Shown here: positions 31,068 through 42,810 of the stretch, piece by piece | How positions within the stretch are numbered: position 1 is the first letter of the stretch | Layout: every line of letters starts with the position of its first letter | Source of the DNA: Meandrina meandrites | Lineage: Eukaryota; Cnidaria; Anthozoa; Scleractinia; Meandrinidae | Assembly: GCA_963693305.1 (NCBI GenBank) | Contig: OY855904.1 | Coordinates: 49,618,261-49,682,260 of the forward strand | Reading direction: 5' to 3' | DNA: 64,000 nucleotides | The notes under the pieces: generated by a model | The model's database searches: none | What the model was told of the DNA's origin: nothing | The model's input: only the letters and a program-made list of their open reading frames with translations | Translations under genes and position numbers: made by a program

Positions 31068-33682
31068 CAATTGGGAGAATGTTGAGCTAAACACCTGTCA
31101 CACATGTCAGGCGTTTATTGTTGCGTTTAAAATGTGAAACAAGAAAACCTTTTTGCCCCTGCCACTTATCATGTGTTTACCTCATTCGAATATTTCTGTT
31201 TACCTTTAAAGTCACCTTCTAAACAAAGCCGTTTATTTTTATCTTATCGAGCTACAAATAGATCGCCTTTTCGTAATCATTTATTAACAGTAGATGTTTA
31301 TAGGTCAAGAGTGCAGCGGCCAACCAACTGCTTTGTAAAATCAAATTTGTTTTCTTCTGACAAACATTTCAAAGGAGAAATATAGTATCTTCAAAATCCC
31401 ATCCGGTTTGCTTTTGTTCAACTTCAATGATTTCATCTACATGTCCTCGAATCCACGAGTCGCAGGTAACATTCATCGCCCTCCTGTCATGGACCAAGGT
31501 GACCGTTTCATTAACTGACGTTTGTAAATGAAAATTCATTCATGAACGGTATTAACGCCTGTTTAAAAAAGCCGTTTCTTTTACACTGATTAATAATAAA
31601 TACAGGAAAATCGTTCCATCCAGAGGCGGTCAGTGCGTAAATCACAAAATAAACATATTTATTTTCGAGCCAGAAACACCCCCAATAAAGGGAAAAAAGT
31701 TTTTCACTTCGCGAGTTTCAACCAGCCAGTTCTCTTTTTGAATAGCTGGATCTCTTAACACGTGATTCGTACAAAATTAAAGAGCGCAATTGCTACATGT
31801 ATTCTTTTCCTTTTATGGCAATGAAAACAATGGTAAACTAGAGATAGCTATAAAAAATTAACTTCAGAATCCCTTTATTACACAGCATACAACAGGAAAG
31901 TTTTATCACTTTTTTGCAGTTTTCGCAAAGACAAGAGCTACGAATTGTAAGTATTAATAGCTTAAGATTATTTTGTTTTTACCGTTTTAACAGTTTCTGA
32001 TTCATTTTTATATGTAGTTCTAAATGAACTTTACGTTCTTAAAACAATGTTATCCAAATCGCTAAAAGGTAGAAGTTGGTATCTTTCTTTTCCTTTTTTT
32101 ATAAGACCCAACTTTTTAATGATTTTTACTATCTTAAAATCAATTGCGTTTAGATGTTCGCACAATTAATATGTGGGTTTGAACAGAAATCGTATAGTGA
32201 ATAGTAAAGTCGTATTGAAGCAGCATGTGGTTCAATTTGCCATTCTGCCTAAGAATATTGATGGAAAAAATTATATTTAAAAATTTCCTTTCTTTCCCTT
32301 TACTGTTTCATCGTCTACCCCTCGCAAAAAAAGCTGGAATTAAAAAAAAAATTAATAAGTTTTCGTCGGTTTGCACTGTTCATAAGATAATTATACCTAT
32401 GACGACGTTTTCGTTACCAATAGAAGTCGAAATCTGGGTAGAAGTAGGCGTTTACACTTTCCACCTCATGTTATTTTTCATTTTTCATTTTATTTTTTGA
32501 AATTTTGGTATGGTTTCGACGTAGACAGTATCTGTCCTTAACATGTGAGACGCTGTCGATGAAGTTTCTCCACAACTAGAAATCAAATTTTTTAATGAAA
32601 TTAAAGTGAAATTCCCCTCGATATCTTGCTAACTGAAGGTTTTAACCTAAAAGAAAAGCTAATTAACAGCGCGGCTGCCTGGAGGCCACCGAAGCGGTTC
32701 ATGTTTTACCAATATTTAACTGCGCCGGGTCATGAACGCCACCGGCGTGGTTCGTTTTTTACCTTTGATTTTTTTTTTTCCTTTTTTTTTTTTAATCTTG
32801 TCATCGGTCGGTAAATCAGGGCCCAATCTCTACGCGGCCAACACTCGCGGCTCTTTAGATTACGCCACGTTTTATGATTATTCGCAAAATGTCTTTAAAT
32901 TGTTTACCTGCCGAAAATTCTGCGGCTATTCTACTCTTTATTTAGTATTAATATAACCTATTTTCATGTTATTCAAGCGTTTGATTCCTAGCGAGTATTT
33001 ACTAACGAAGCTAAGGTCATGACATAATGTGTACGGAATGTGTTGACATTAGCAATTTTCGTTCAGGCAGCCTGAGAGATAAGATCACGCTCTATTAAAA
33101 AGAAACTTGATTTCATAGCCGTAAGAGTCATCGATGAAACTATTTACTACTTCAAGTACAATGAATGGATTGGCTGTGGATTAAAAAAACTCTCATTCTC
33201 AGTGGGATTAAGAGGATATTTAGTGAAAATTTTCGAAAATTTCAGACTCCCGGGTATCTAGTTTTCCAAAACAGTACTCTGTGACCGGGTTTGAAGACAC
33301 TACATACAATACACTAAACATTCCAATAAGATATATGTACTTAACGTTTCGTATAAAGCAAATGGCCATACTATATTAAGAAAAAAAAAATAAAAAATAA
33401 AACTTAGTTTAGCGCCCCCTGTTATTTTATTCAAAATATAGGGAAGAAGTTCATGTACTAAAAATATATATATAATTTCAGAAGCTTCAAAGCCGGAGAA
33501 TATCCAATTTCATAAACATGAATCTTAAGGTAAGTTGAAATTAACGTAATAAGAGAGATTTATATTCAAGCGAAGAGAGCGACAAATAACTAGTTAACTA
33601 ATGTTCGTCCACTTTTCCAAACTGTATTTGAATTTGTTAATGTTAATGCCATTTTAAAAAAGGGGCGAGCAAGTTGTTCCAT

Positions 33683-34133
33683 TCCTTATTAATCAACACG
33701 AAGAAAAAAATATTTGAGAGCGTTTAACTTTCTGGAAGTCAAACGTATTTTGAAATGACTTTTTGTATCTAGTATTGTTATTGCAGTGCTCGGAAAAGTC
33801 GCAAAACTCTTGCCCATTTAACTCCATCACTATATTTAAACATTCTACCAAAGAGAAGTATTCTCTTCGAGGCTCAAGCGTGCTCCAGCCCAGTGTTTCG
33901 CTTCTCTCTTCATATTACACTACGCGTCGGTTTTGCCTAAGACCATTTCTTGATGCTCTTAGTTGTATTCTAGTTAAGGTCTTACAAGTGATCTATAGAG
34001 TACCGAGAATACTTGTCTCTTCTTTTTGGCGACTGCACGCTTCAGTAGACCCAGCATTTTTTTTTGTTCGCTTACTAATACGTCCACGTGATTTAACCAG
34101 GATAAATCTCTTGACATAATGACGCCTAGGTCT
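33683..34133 (-). pseudogene. LINE 3' remnant, right arm
   Basis: The minus strand carries the same CR1/L2-type C-terminal fragment as 22,915-23,430 (for example the complement of GCCTAGGTCTTTATC at about 34,124). It joins directly to sequence matching 22,050, so about 0.86 kb of the LINE is missing here. Confidence 0.6.
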
Positions 34134-34391
34134 TTATCGGAGTAAACACTAATTTGATGGTAACAGACCTTATGTATAGTAAAGTGACACGCCCCGAGAG
34201 GCGGTAAAGGTGTTGTTCTAACGCTCTAACTAAGATGGCGACCAGTAGGGACAAATCGCCCGAGCCGCTACTTTTCGACCCATCCCCATCAGAACACATG
34301 TCAGCATTACTTACCATTTAAATTTCACGCTTCGGGAAAATACGACACCATATTAGATTCGTTTGTGGCTACAACTCCAACAATAAGAGAA

Positions 34392-34521
34392 TAAAATAAC
34401 TTTTCGAGGGAATATTGTTTATTTTTTATTTGTCATTTGCGGTCCGAAGGCGAAGCGCAAGGGCCGCAAATGACACTACAAGGGCGAAAATAAACAATAT
34501 TCCCTCGAGCAAGTCATTTTA
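34392..34521. repeat. Fold-back element with GGCGAAGCGC apex
   Basis: Arms TAAAATAACTTTTCGAGGG and AATATTGTTTA pair with their complements around TGCGGTCCGAAGGCGAAGCGC. A partial relative lies at 52,540-52,609. Confidence 0.75.
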
Positions 34522-34699
34522 CTATCATTATCATCAATTTATAAGGCCAAATAACATCCCGGTAAACAACAAATTAAATAACATTTTCAATAATACAAGT
34601 ACTGTACTACTTGACAGCCATGTTTCCAAATTCTATGCTTTATGGTTTTAGTTGTGTTTTTAGCCTGAGTTTACCAACAATTTATCAAATTAGATATAA

Positions 34700-35180
34700 A
34701 TAAACAATAGCCGCCATTTGGCGCGAAAATATGCACGGATATTTGTCCGCGGACATTATTTGTTCCGAGAAGCGAACAGTTTTCCAAGAGCGAAGCTCGA
34801 GGAAAACTGTGAGCTTCGAGGAACAGACAATGTCCAAGGACAAATATCCGTTCATATTTTTGAAGCCAAATGGATGCTATTGTGTTTATTATCCTTCAAC
34901 TATTTTTTTAGAAGGCCGCATTTTGGGAGACCTTTACTCAAAGCTTTTAAACGTCAAATAAAATCTGACAGCGCTCAAAATATTATTAGTCTGCTCAAAG
35001 TGTTTAGTTTTATTCATTTTCACAATTTATTCGGGATAAAAGCTAAACGTGCGAACATAAATCGCAGAGTTCCAAAACTGGGGAATATCACTTGGGGAAT
35101 ATCATCTGATATTCCCCAATTTTGGCTGCATCACGTGACGTATTTAGACCAATCGCGCGCGCGCAAAATATTTGATGGAT
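34700..35180. mobile_element. 481-bp right-arm insertion with TATAA duplication
   Basis: The left arm carries the uninterrupted site near 17,030-17,050 (minus strand). Here TATAA is present on both sides (34,695-34,699 and 35,181-35,185). The insert contains two fold-backs: 34,727-34,860 (arms with GGATATTTGTCC, apex AGAGCGAAGCTC) and 35,072-35,125 (arms CCAAAACTGGGGAATATCA). No ORF. Confidence 0.65.
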
Positions 35181-35706
35181 TATAATTTAGCTTATATAAT
35201 ATCAATTTCAGTTAAATATTTATTTTAAACTGCTGAAATCCAAGATGGCGGACTAGAAATAGAGTGAAGAACATTTTGCTCTGTATTTCAACGGATGTGT
35301 TTTATTTTCAATTTTGGAAAATTTCTTTATTAGGTTTTTAGGTTTTACAGTCCAATAATGTCGATTTTTAGGATATTTAATGAAATAGACGATTTAAAGA
35401 AATTCAAATGGCGGATCCAAGACGGCGGATCAAAGATGGCGGCTATTTCAATGTTAATTTTTTTGTTGCTAATGACAACTAACATATTGTCAGGCACAAT
35501 AATCTTTGGTTATACATCAAATAATAAAGAAATATTGATTAAATAGCTTTTCAGCCAATGAAATCGGATAAATGATGTCATAAATTACGTAATATTACGT
35601 CACTATGTCATCAAAGTTTCTAAAGTTACTAGAATTATTGTCTACATTATCCTGTGTTAATTTGGTGACCATAGCGTTAACGGTTTTGAAGTTACCTAGC
35701 CCCCCT

Positions 35707-36060
35707 CCGGTCAGAGAAGGTTAAAAAAAGTCCGGTCTGAATAGGGTTAACAGCCCGCTGGAAGTAATTTGGGGCCCTCAAAGCGCGTGTTTTCAAGAGG
35801 GCGGTTTTCAATTTGGCCGAGTATATTGATAATAATGCACATTCGAGCCGCGAAAGCATTATTTGACGTCATTATGCATAAGGTCTTTTCTCTTTTTTAT
35901 GGTTGTGTCATTTTTTGTGAATATGTGTTATACTCCTGTCGGCATCAGTCTTTTAGTGGATGTCGGTATCAGTCTTTTAATCCTTGCACACATTCTTTCA
36001 GTGTGTAAAGTGAAACATGCCAAGCCCTTGGGACTTGTGGGCATTTAGTTGTTTAAAATG
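35707..36060. mobile_element. Right-arm insertion containing a dispersed 'CCCTATTCAGACC' repeat
   Basis: Sequence absent from the left arm near 16,600. It carries GGTCTGAATAGGGTTA at about 35,732, a word also found at 21,901 and, inverted, at 42,835, so it marks another repeat family. No gene is seen. Confidence 0.4.
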
Positions 36061-36317
36061 TTTTTCTATTTAATTTCAGTGCATTGCAAAGAATGTTGTT
36101 ATATGTTACAAATTCTGAAGCCCGCTCTTTGAACGCATTCACACGATAAAATATTACAAAAGCCTCAGAACTAGCATAAGCACTGATGCCAAATTTCGCA
36201 TAAACTTGGCTTTCGAATATGTGACTATATTAGCTGTATTAGGTTCAAAAGGTTCACAGTCACCTAGTAAACTGCTGTGTTTTAACGTCGTTTGCTTTCA
36301 TCTTCTTTTCCTTACAG

Positions 36318-36621
36318 TTTGTGTGGTTTTTGTGTGGTTTCCTCGCCAGCGTTTCATTCGTTTTCAGCCTGACGTGCTATGAGTCGACGTGTTTCGATAA
36401 GACTGGCAGTGGAAATAGGCGGAAAACCTGTACATTACCTTATAGGCGAGAATGCTTTAATGCATCCTATAAGTGTCGCACACTAAAATATACCAGGGGC
36501 AATGATTTAATCGAATCGAGGAGCTGCAGTACAGAATGCGATGAGCAAGTTTGCCAAACACCCGATTACACGGACTGTAGTGTGACATGTTGCGAAACAG
36601 AGTTATGCAATCCTTTGTCGG
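36318..36621 (+). CDS. Ly6/uPAR (LU, three-finger) domain exon, right arm
   Basis: Between a TTTTCCTTACAG acceptor and a GGTGAGT donor, the exon encodes a hydrophobic leader end (GFLASVSFVFSL) and an LU domain from TCYESTCFDK to CCETELCN, with the full closing CC..LCN motif. Relative to the left copy it is 14 bases longer: one extra codon plus an 11-bp tandem duplication (TTGTGTGGTTT) right after the acceptor, which changes the entering phase from 2 to 0. Unless the first exon changed too, this shifts the signal-peptide junction. LU proteins act as secreted or membrane-anchored binding domains. Confidence 0.6.
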
Positions 36622-36658
36622 GTGAGTATACGGTTATATAAAACTTTATAATCTAATA

Positions 36659-38651
36659 TATAGATTTAGGCAGGCCTAAAAGCGGAGCTCCCATTTATTA
36701 ATTTTTTGCTTGAATTTACAGTGTTTTGATGTCCCTGCACTTTATTGGGTTCCTCACGTATGCACGGAGGAGCACTTATCAAATTTTAGTATAAAAAACT
36801 TTTTACAACTTTTACTGCACACTAATAACTTTCTAAAGTAAATCAATGAAAAAAGGACTTCAATGAAGGCAAGGAAATTTGATTTGATTTACTTCAAAAC
36901 AGTCAAAGCAACTCAAGGCAAAAAAAAAAATACAGCGCGATACAAATTCAACACGCGGCTAAAGAAAACGAAATCACGGCTGCCAAACAAACCTGGCAAA
37001 TTCATTGGGAGCCGGTTATGCAAGTTATTTGTGTAAGAGTTGTGGCAGTTTGTGATTTAGAAGTGGTGCTCGCTATCTAACAAGCGAACAATGTAGTTTG
37101 AGCCGTCTTTATTTGGTTGCATGATTAACTATTCTGTTTTATCGTACACGTTGCTTAATACATTAGAGAATTTTACGTAGAGAACTAAATGAATTTTCTT
37201 CGTTTCTGGTAAGCAAATGTACGGTAGAAAAAGTCTGAACTCACCCACCCAGGCACAGGTAACACGCAACGAAACCGGCGTAAAGAATTGTTTAGGAATC
37301 TTAAATCACGCGTACGCGATTTAACATACACTCACTGAAATAAACAATGCGAGCGAATAAAATAGACCAGTTGGATAACAAATCGCTTAAATTCATTTTA
37401 GTGTGCAGTATCGTTGCGTAGTTTTACTAGTTTTGGTTTGGACTTGTTTGCAGGATTTTCCTCAGTATAAAGGCGAAACTTGCTTTTGATCAAATTAAAG
37501 CTCAATAATTTAATATTCTTTCAAATGAAAATCCAAAAATGAACCTTACAGTTTACTCCACTAGCCAAAACACAACATTTGAAACCAAACATTTAATAGA
37601 CAATGTCTGTATAAAATGTACAAAAGTAATTAAAGCAAAGAGGTTTCAAAGCAGCATAAAGAAATAATGGAATTTATAAATAATGTAAGCCTACGGAAAG
37701 ATCTGAAAAACGATACAACTTCGAATTCGGGTATAAATGAAGTTCAAACGGAGTTCTCACAATAAAAATAGACTTCAGCTAAGGGTAAACATTACATTTG
37801 TTACCTTATATTTGGAAAAGGCTTGTAAATTCTGCAGGCTAAAGCTTTCAAACCAGCGCCATAATATCGGAAACGAACACGCCAGTTTCCATGTGAGCTT
37901 ATTCCAACTCCAACTCGACCGACATATACATGATATGAATTATCAGCGAAGATCAATCTCTTCCTTTCTTTCGGTGTAGCTGTTAAGAGTCTTTATCCAT
38001 CACTTCGTTTCGTGAAATTGATCGGCTCTGAGCTAACTTTTAGTTCGGCTAGCCGCAGGAACCGTGCACAGTTCTTCAACTCTCGCTGTTTTTGACTTGT
38101 AGTCCGATATATCATATTCAGGTCGGCAAACATTTCGGATGTTCACGCTAAGATGCTATCCCGAAATCATTTGGCATAAATTTCCACGCTGTAGATGAGT
38201 AAATAAAGCAAGAAATAGGCGAAGATCTATCTTTTCCAGAAGCTTTGTTCGCCTCTTTCATTCAACTTAAAAAGTGAACAAGGTGCCACTCTTGCCACAA
38301 ATTTGCCGCCTTTTCATACAATCGCGTCGTTTAAGTTGAAATGAAATGTCCAGATCATTTATTATAACATGGGAAAAAAACCCTGAAGTAAAGCAGTGTT
38401 CTTACAAATTTTTACGACAGGTAACTCTAAACGAACCGAATATGTTTTTGTGCCATTTTTTGTGCGTAAGAAGGACTCCAAATCAAGGAGAAAATCAAGG
38501 ACAAAGGCAAACTCGTTCCCAGGCCTAATCCGTGCGTACGGACGGACGTGACATCCAAATTTTTTCAGCTTCATGAGCTTTCATGGGTTTACCAATTCTA
38601 TGGTTATGGTGCTCCGCACGCACGCGCCTTCGGCGCGCGCGGGAGCTCCGC
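36659..38651 (+). mobile_element. 2.0-kb TATAGATTTAG-family element with TAATA target duplication
   Basis: The left arm supplies the empty site (minus strand of about 16,020-16,045), where TAATA occurs once. Here TAATA lies at 36,654-36,658 and 38,652-38,656. The element begins TATAGATTTAGGCAGG and ends with a CGCGCC-TTC-GGCGCG hairpin and GGGAGCTCCGC. Neither end is a TIR of the other. No transposase, RT or Rep ORF is present, so it is non-autonomous or of unknown mechanism. Confidence 0.75.
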
Positions 38652-39104
38652 TAATACATTACATCGCCATAGTCAAACTCATTGAATTTCTAGTTGTGTG
38701 TTGTGTGTAATTCTACATTGCTACATGGCGTATTACCAACTGTACAAAGAAAAAGGGATGTTAAAAATAATCATTCCGGAGATAATAGTAACACACATAA
38801 CACCCCACTTTTTGACACGAATCATTATTAGCGGAGCTTCCGCGTTCATTGTACTAAGGTTAAGAAAAATGTCAACTGTCTTCGGTCAAGCCGCGGTTTG
38901 TATTTAATTGCATATTTTCGCGCCAAATGAAGGCTTATGTTTTTATCATTATTCAAATTTTTTAAAGACTTTCTGAAAATTATGCAGCGTCCAACCAACC
39001 CTCAAAGTGTTAAAAATTAATCCATTCTTTTTAAATGTTCAGTTTTACTCAAATGAACAACTTGCCCAAGATGAGAATTAAAAATGCAAGAGATACTTAT
39101 CTTT

Positions 39105-39120
39105 ATTTATGTATTTATTT

Positions 39121-39155
<35 letters not shown>

Positions 39156-39197
39156 TTACTTGTTTGTGTAATTATTTATTTATGTATTTATGTATTA
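39105..39197. repeat. (TTTA)n microsatellite
   Basis: Imperfect TTTA/TTTAT array; the left-arm equivalent at about 15,530-15,575 is shorter. Confidence 0.9.
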
Positions 39198-39508
39198 AGT
39201 AGAGAACTCGGCTCCAATCTCCGTAACTTCCAGAAGATCAAAGCAATGATTATAGAACTTAGAGTATATAGTCGTCTAATTTTTTTTTGGAGGAGGGAGA
39301 TAATACGTGATAAAAACAATTACGTGATATTGCCCAAATAGCCGTCAGAAAATCGCAAAAAATGTTCTACTTCCTCAGAAACAATAAATAGCAATACATA
39401 TAAAATGAACATATTTAAGTTAATTCTCGTTAAAAAAGTCCAAACCTGGGAAAACACGCAAAATACAGTTGCCATGGCAAAGACAAGTGCTTGACACGAT
39501 GACCTAAT

Positions 39509-39870
39509 ATATAGATTTAGCCAAGTCTAAAAGGGGAGCTTCGATTATTTTGACTTGTTCTAATAATTTGCGAAAACACTTGATCCTGCGATCCAATGAA
39601 AATCCATAATCTGGTCAGCAGTAGATTAAAAAAACACGTGACCCATGTCAAACTAGTCAGCGGATACTTTGTTTTTGGCAGCTGTCAATTGACTATGAAA
39701 TGGATCTCTCATATTAAATTGCAAAGATGTAACCTGCATGCATAAGTTGACCCAAGTTGACCTAAATATTTTATTTGGCCGCCATCTTGCGCGTCTCGTC
39801 AATAAACATCCTCAGAGAGTTCATCTGAACCCGCGAGATGGTCATGTGACACTTGCCAGTGGGTTTCTTG
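39509..39870 (+). mobile_element. Truncated TATAGATTTAG-family copy, shared with left arm
   Basis: Starts TATAGATTTAGCCAAGTC and matches 14,920-15,207 inverted; the 3' hairpin end is missing. Confidence 0.5.
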
Positions 39871-41192
39871 TTTTGAAACAGACGTGTATACATTGTGCAT
39901 CTGGTAAGCTTTATTATCCCAGAATAACCGGTCTCGTGTTACCTATACTCTCAGTAAGCCGAACACCTCTCTAATACGGACAGTGTAGTTCGGTCCTGAC
40001 GGTGTCCGTCTTGGGGAGAGTTCACTGCATTCTTGTTTATACTTAAGGTGCGTTAAAGAAAATCCAAGATCGGATTTTTTATTTCGGACCATACCGATAC
40101 CGTCTTCAAAAAGAAACGAAAAACACGAAATATTTAGTTTCGCGAAATGTATCCAAAAAAAATTTCAGCAAACAAAAGCCTTTCAAAGGTAACAAGATAA
40201 AGCCGTAATTCTTCCCTAGCGAAGACCGCTGGGTCAATGTACGTTTTTCGAATCCATTCATAAAGAAACGCAAGAATGATGATTCCCGAAAAATCCGGAT
40301 ATAGATATCATTTAATGTACCCATTCGGCGGGTGGACTCATAATCCATTTTAGGATTTTTAGCAAATTTTAGCAAAGAAAAGCAAAATATGTTTTTGAAT
40401 ACAAGAATCCGGATTTGGGTTTTCTTAACCTGCCCAGCGTACAATATATAGTACGCAGAGTTGTCTGCACTTGTTTTAACCAGCAGTCTCTAACTAATTG
40501 AAGTCTCCAAACGCTTAATCTAACAAAAACACACCAGAAGTCGCTATTGTTTGGGAGTTGGTAACAACCCCCGATTTAAAGTCCACTTTTAAACACGAGC
40601 AAAGGGCCTGTGAGGTATACTTCACAAGATGTACTTGATTATTTGGACCAAAATTTTGCTATTCCCGACCATGGTTTTGAATTTTTCGTGACATTGAGTG
40701 ACTTGTCACGCAACCTCCAGTTGTTTGAAATTGGGTAAAGAAACTTTTAAAGTTGAGTTGATTTCCTAAATGAGGTACCAAAAGAATCCTTGATTGTTAT
40801 TCTGTCAATCTGTGTAGTTATTGTAATTTGCATGCTTAGTTTTTGTCCTCCATGGCTATTAAGTTATTTCATTTAAGTGTCATGTGACAAAGAAGTTAAT
40901 AACTATGTACTTATTATGGTATCATGTTACATCAGACACCTTGCTATCAACACTCAAAATAAAATGCAATTATTAAAGATCCTTATGCTTCTTACAGAAT
41001 TTCATAATGCTAAATGGCTAAAAAAGATATGATTTTCTTACCTTCCTTAGTTTAATTGTTTTGAAATTCTTAAAACTTATACATCCATTTAAGTATTTAG
41101 AAATTCTAGTTTTCAATTCTGTTTAATTGACTTAAATAAATTATGTCCAACAGTGACCGTATCTATTTGACTTAATTTTATGTAATGTACAG

Positions 41193-41310
41193 CCAACGAC
41201 AATCAAGACACCACCATAACTTACGTTGACAAAAAGAAAATGCCAAAGACGATGAAAGAGTTTAAGAAATTGTTGGACAAAATGGACGCGTCCTATCCAG
41301 AGAAAAGCCA
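41193..41310 (+). CDS. Lysine-rich internal exon of right-arm gene
   Basis: The TGTACAG acceptor and CCAGTGAG donor enclose an open 118-bp exon: NDNQDTTITYVDKKK, MPKTMKEFKKLLDKMD, then SYPEKS. It accepts the single base left by the LU exon and passes two bases to the terminal exon at 42,510, so the three exons form a phase-consistent chain. The family is unknown. The left copy carries a 9-base loss and a stop. Confidence 0.5.
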
Positions 41311-41426
41311 GTGAGTTTTGAAAAAATGCAAATAACAACAATGTGTGACAGGATAATTGTGTGAAGGAAGGGGTTTCCATCAATGACATTTTACATACAC
41401 GCGTGGCATCACGAAGTAGACTATAA

Positions 41427-41679
41427 TACCGCGTTTACTCGATTAAACGCCTGGCTAAATAATAAATTGAAGAAACGCCGGGTCTCCAAGATATTTATTA
41501 CACGTATAATAGTTACAGATATAACGAAACGATTTCTTTCTGTAAAAATATGATGAAGAAAAAAACATTACTTCATGAATAAAGAGCTCAAGCAAGCTTC
41601 CGGCTTCAAATAAACGCCGACTTCACAATGTCAAGTGTAAAATAAACGCCTAGGGTGTTTGATCGAGTAAATACGGTAT
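41427..41679. mobile_element. Short TIR element (MITE), right-arm copy
   Basis: Counterpart of 12,154-12,369, ending GAGTAAATACGGTA. A TATAGATTTAGC start abuts it at 41,678, showing a later insertion at its TA edge. Confidence 0.6.
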
Positions 41680-42121
41680 ATAGATTTAGCTTGAAAGGGG
41701 AAATTTTATTTCTTGAAGGGTTTTCCTTTTTAAAAAATGTCCGCACCATGTACGCTAAGGACATTGTTTTTTGGTTTTAATAAGCCTTAAAATCAGAGCA
41801 AAACTTTATATCATTCCGCTTGTGAGACATCTTCCAACCAGGAAAAGCACTGTGATTTTTAGAAAAATTCTCATAATTCATGTGTGGAAAGACATAGAAC
41901 TTTTATACGCAATAGCTATCTTGCCTACGCACCCAGTATCAAAGAATACTTACCTGTTGATTATCTATATTTACTTATGTTTCTATATTTGTTTGATTTT
42001 TCAATCTCCTTAAAAGGTAACATCAAAAAAGTAAACGTAGTCTCGAACTAATTTTTACAATAGTTACATTGAAAAAAAAAAAAATCCAGTCATAAACTAT
42101 TCTCTTTGTTTTTTTCACCAG

Positions 42122-42186
42122 GTGAAGAGCCAGATTATTCTGGGAGGAACGAAATGACAGCCAGAAAGTGGCAACTCTTAAAATAG
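42122..42186 (+). CDS. Possible alternative last exon (right arm)
   Basis: Same as 11,619-11,683: TTTTTTTCACCAG acceptor, then EEPDYSGRNEMTARKWQ and TAG, in phase with the LU exon. Both arms keep the frame, but the duplication is too recent for this to prove selection. Confidence 0.3.
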
Positions 42187-42509
42187 TTGATGAATTGACA
42201 AAAATATAATTGTAGCTTAAATGAAGGAAATATAATAAATGAGGGTTAATATGCTCCTCTGTTGTGTGCTCTTTCCTGCTATTATTTTCTTTAATGGTTT
42301 TCTTCACTTCTTATAGTCCAAGCTAATGTCTCCCATTGCCTTATTTTTTTTCCTTTCACCTCGCCTCCCTTTTTTATCCTTTCCACTTCCGTTTTATCCT
42401 CACTTCTGTTCTCCCTATTGCTTTTTTGTTGTTGTTTTTTTCAATAATTGTTGCCTGTACGTTTTTGGAAGATTTGCTTTGCTTACTAAAATAATTGTTT
42501 CTATTCCAG

Positions 42510-42543
42510 CGATTTAAGGCACATTATTTCGCAAGGCATTTAG
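42510..42543 (+). pseudogene. Terminal exon of right-arm gene, frameshifted
   Basis: After a TTCTATTCCAG acceptor the frame runs 11 codons to TAG at 42,541-42,543. Compared with the left arm there is an extra segment of about 13 bases (GGCACATTATTT region) that breaks the frame. Homologous but untranslated sequence continues to about 42,800. Confidence 0.45.
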
Positions 42544-42810
42544 GAATAAACAATTATCAATTAGACTACGAGTCCGAATTTCTATGAACGAATATTCGCT
42601 TATGGAAAATTGCACTTCTAAGTCTCCTATAATACCAAGAAAACCTAACGGAAAAGATCTGTCTTCTATCTATGGAAAATTTTGGGAGCAAAGTTGAAAG
42701 TTTTGAAGAAGATGTCCAAGATGCAACTTTTTAAGCACCCTTGACAAACAAGTGTTCGATTCTTCCGCCCTCTTCTTACTTTGGAAGCGCAGGCACTGGA
42801 TCCGTAAGAT

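Larger units (their letters stand above)
31068..42810. repeat. Right arm of giant inverted duplication
   Basis: Reverse-complement counterpart of 10,963-29,232. Arm-specific additions here are 34,700-35,180, about 35,707-36,060 and 36,659-38,651. The outer edge falls inside the last codons of the duplicated gene's terminal exon (GCACTGGATCCGTA near 42,795), not at a transposon terminus. Confidence 0.9.

Noticed and set aside
36659..38651. Helitron interpretation of the hairpin-ended element
   Set aside because: Helitrons insert between A and T without target duplication and end CTRR; here TAATA is duplicated and the end is CCGC.
40560..40734. Possible exon reading DVLDYLDQNFAIPDHG before a GGGTAAAG donor, mirrored at about 13,045-13,210
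   Set aside because: Open in both arms, but with only weak acceptors, and its two-base exit phase does not fit the next exon at 41,193; left as a weak possibility.
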